Assembly: GCA_938029725.1 (NCBI GenBank)
Contig: CALHGE010000023.1
Location: 62,001-126,000, forward strand
Direction: 5' to 3'
Length of the DNA: 64,000 bases
Source of the DNA: an uncultured Flavobacteriaceae bacterium
Lineage (GTDB): Bacteria; Bacteroidota; Bacteroidia; Flavobacteriales; Flavobacteriaceae
Part shown: positions 63,894 to 64,000 of the stretch, piece by piece
Position numbering within the stretch: the stretch's first letter is position 1
Layout: the number at the start of each line of letters is the position of its first letter
The notes under the pieces: generated by a model
The model's input: only the letters and a program-made list of their open reading frames with translations
Told to the model about the DNA's origin: nothing
Database searches by the model: none
Position numbers and translations under genes: made by a program

Positions 63894-64000
63894 GTGTGCC
63901 CAGTATGGGCATCTTTATCTTATAACAATATAAGAATTTATTTAGAGGGTGTAAGTCCCTTATGCGCTGGAGTAACGTCTGGAAGCATTAGTAAGTCGCA
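63894..64000 (+). other. 5' end of a group II intron
   Basis: GTGTGCCCAGTATGGGCA starts with the intron consensus GUGYG and forms the first domain I hairpin (GCCC-AGTAT-GGGC). It is followed by GGGTGTAAGTCCC (63957-63969 region), the well-known domain I block of bacterial group II introns, and by TATGCGCTGGAGTAACG and TTAGTAAGTCGCA. The window ends in domain I, so the reverse transcriptase/maturase gene cannot be seen. Exact 5' splice site could be 63892 or 63894 because of a GT repeat. Confidence 0.7.

Larger units (their letters stand above)
60125..64000 (+). mobile_element. integrated mobilizable element (left part)
   Basis: It starts at the truncated tRNA-Leu and contains a tyrosine integrase, a candidate oriT, mobC-like and relaxase genes, and an accessory membrane protein. 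No conjugation (tra) genes are seen in this part, so it looks like an integrative mobilizable element, though a larger conjugative element cannot be excluded because the right end is outside the window. Confidence 0.85.

Overview
The window is a piece of a Bacteroidota chromosome, almost certainly family Flavobacteriaceae and probably marine. It is AT-rich. It carries sprA, type IX secretion (T9SS) type-B cargo with SprF-like partners, the flavobacterial order maeB-ruvA-sprA-gcvH-vanZ-tonB-ctaB-cox, and several promoters of the Bacteroidota form TTG-N(17-23)-TAnnTTTG. No species call is possible from the sequence alone.

Layout. 1-4.1 kb: the 3' end of ruvB overlaps a cytochrome P450 gene, and a convergent NatAB-type ABC exporter follows. 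4.2-11.2 kb: queG, then a sugar operon of a GH13_18 phosphorylase, an SLC45-like MFS carrier, a second MFS carrier and a trehalase. The trehalase carries a calcium loop like that of fungal neutral trehalases. 11.3-23.3 kb: maeB, ruvA, the giant T9SS pore gene sprA, gcvH, vanZ and a TonB. 23.4-24.2 kb: a decayed metallo-beta-lactamase-fold gene. 24.3-29.9 kb: haem O synthase, cytochrome oxidase subunits III, III and IV, a cysteine-less SCO-like protein, SCO1, a DUF420 protein and a small CxxC membrane protein. These make and assemble a terminal oxidase. 30-39.6 kb: an eight-gene MacAB-TolC-like exporter locus with four permeases, two adaptors, one ATPase and one outer-membrane factor. 39.7-50.5 kb: housekeeping and signalling genes (tsaB, mscS-like, dodecin, nfu, an orphan PorP/SprF, a VWA protein, a LytS/LytTR two-component pair, a gamma carbonic anhydrase and fabD). 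50.7-58 kb: a T9SS type-B surface protein with its PorP/SprF and OmpA partners. 58-60 kb: an Nramp-like carrier without the canonical metal motif, and a SanA/YdcF protein.

From about 60.07 kb to the end lies the left part of an integrated mobilizable element. It begins at a 3' fragment of tRNA-Leu(UAA), which is the likely attachment site. It continues with a tyrosine integrase, a candidate oriT, a MobC-like protein, a relaxase and a membrane-anchored accessory protein. The last ~107 bases look like the 5' end of a group II intron inside this element. The right end of the element and the intron-encoded protein would lie beyond the window.

Most of the window is conserved flavobacterial core. 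The points most worth a second look are the calcium-loop trehalase operon, the Nramp homologue with GTSH in place of DPGN, the cysteine-less SCO paralogue, and the tRNA-targeted element with its intron and cis structures. I saw no CRISPR array, insertion sequence, rRNA or complete tRNA gene.
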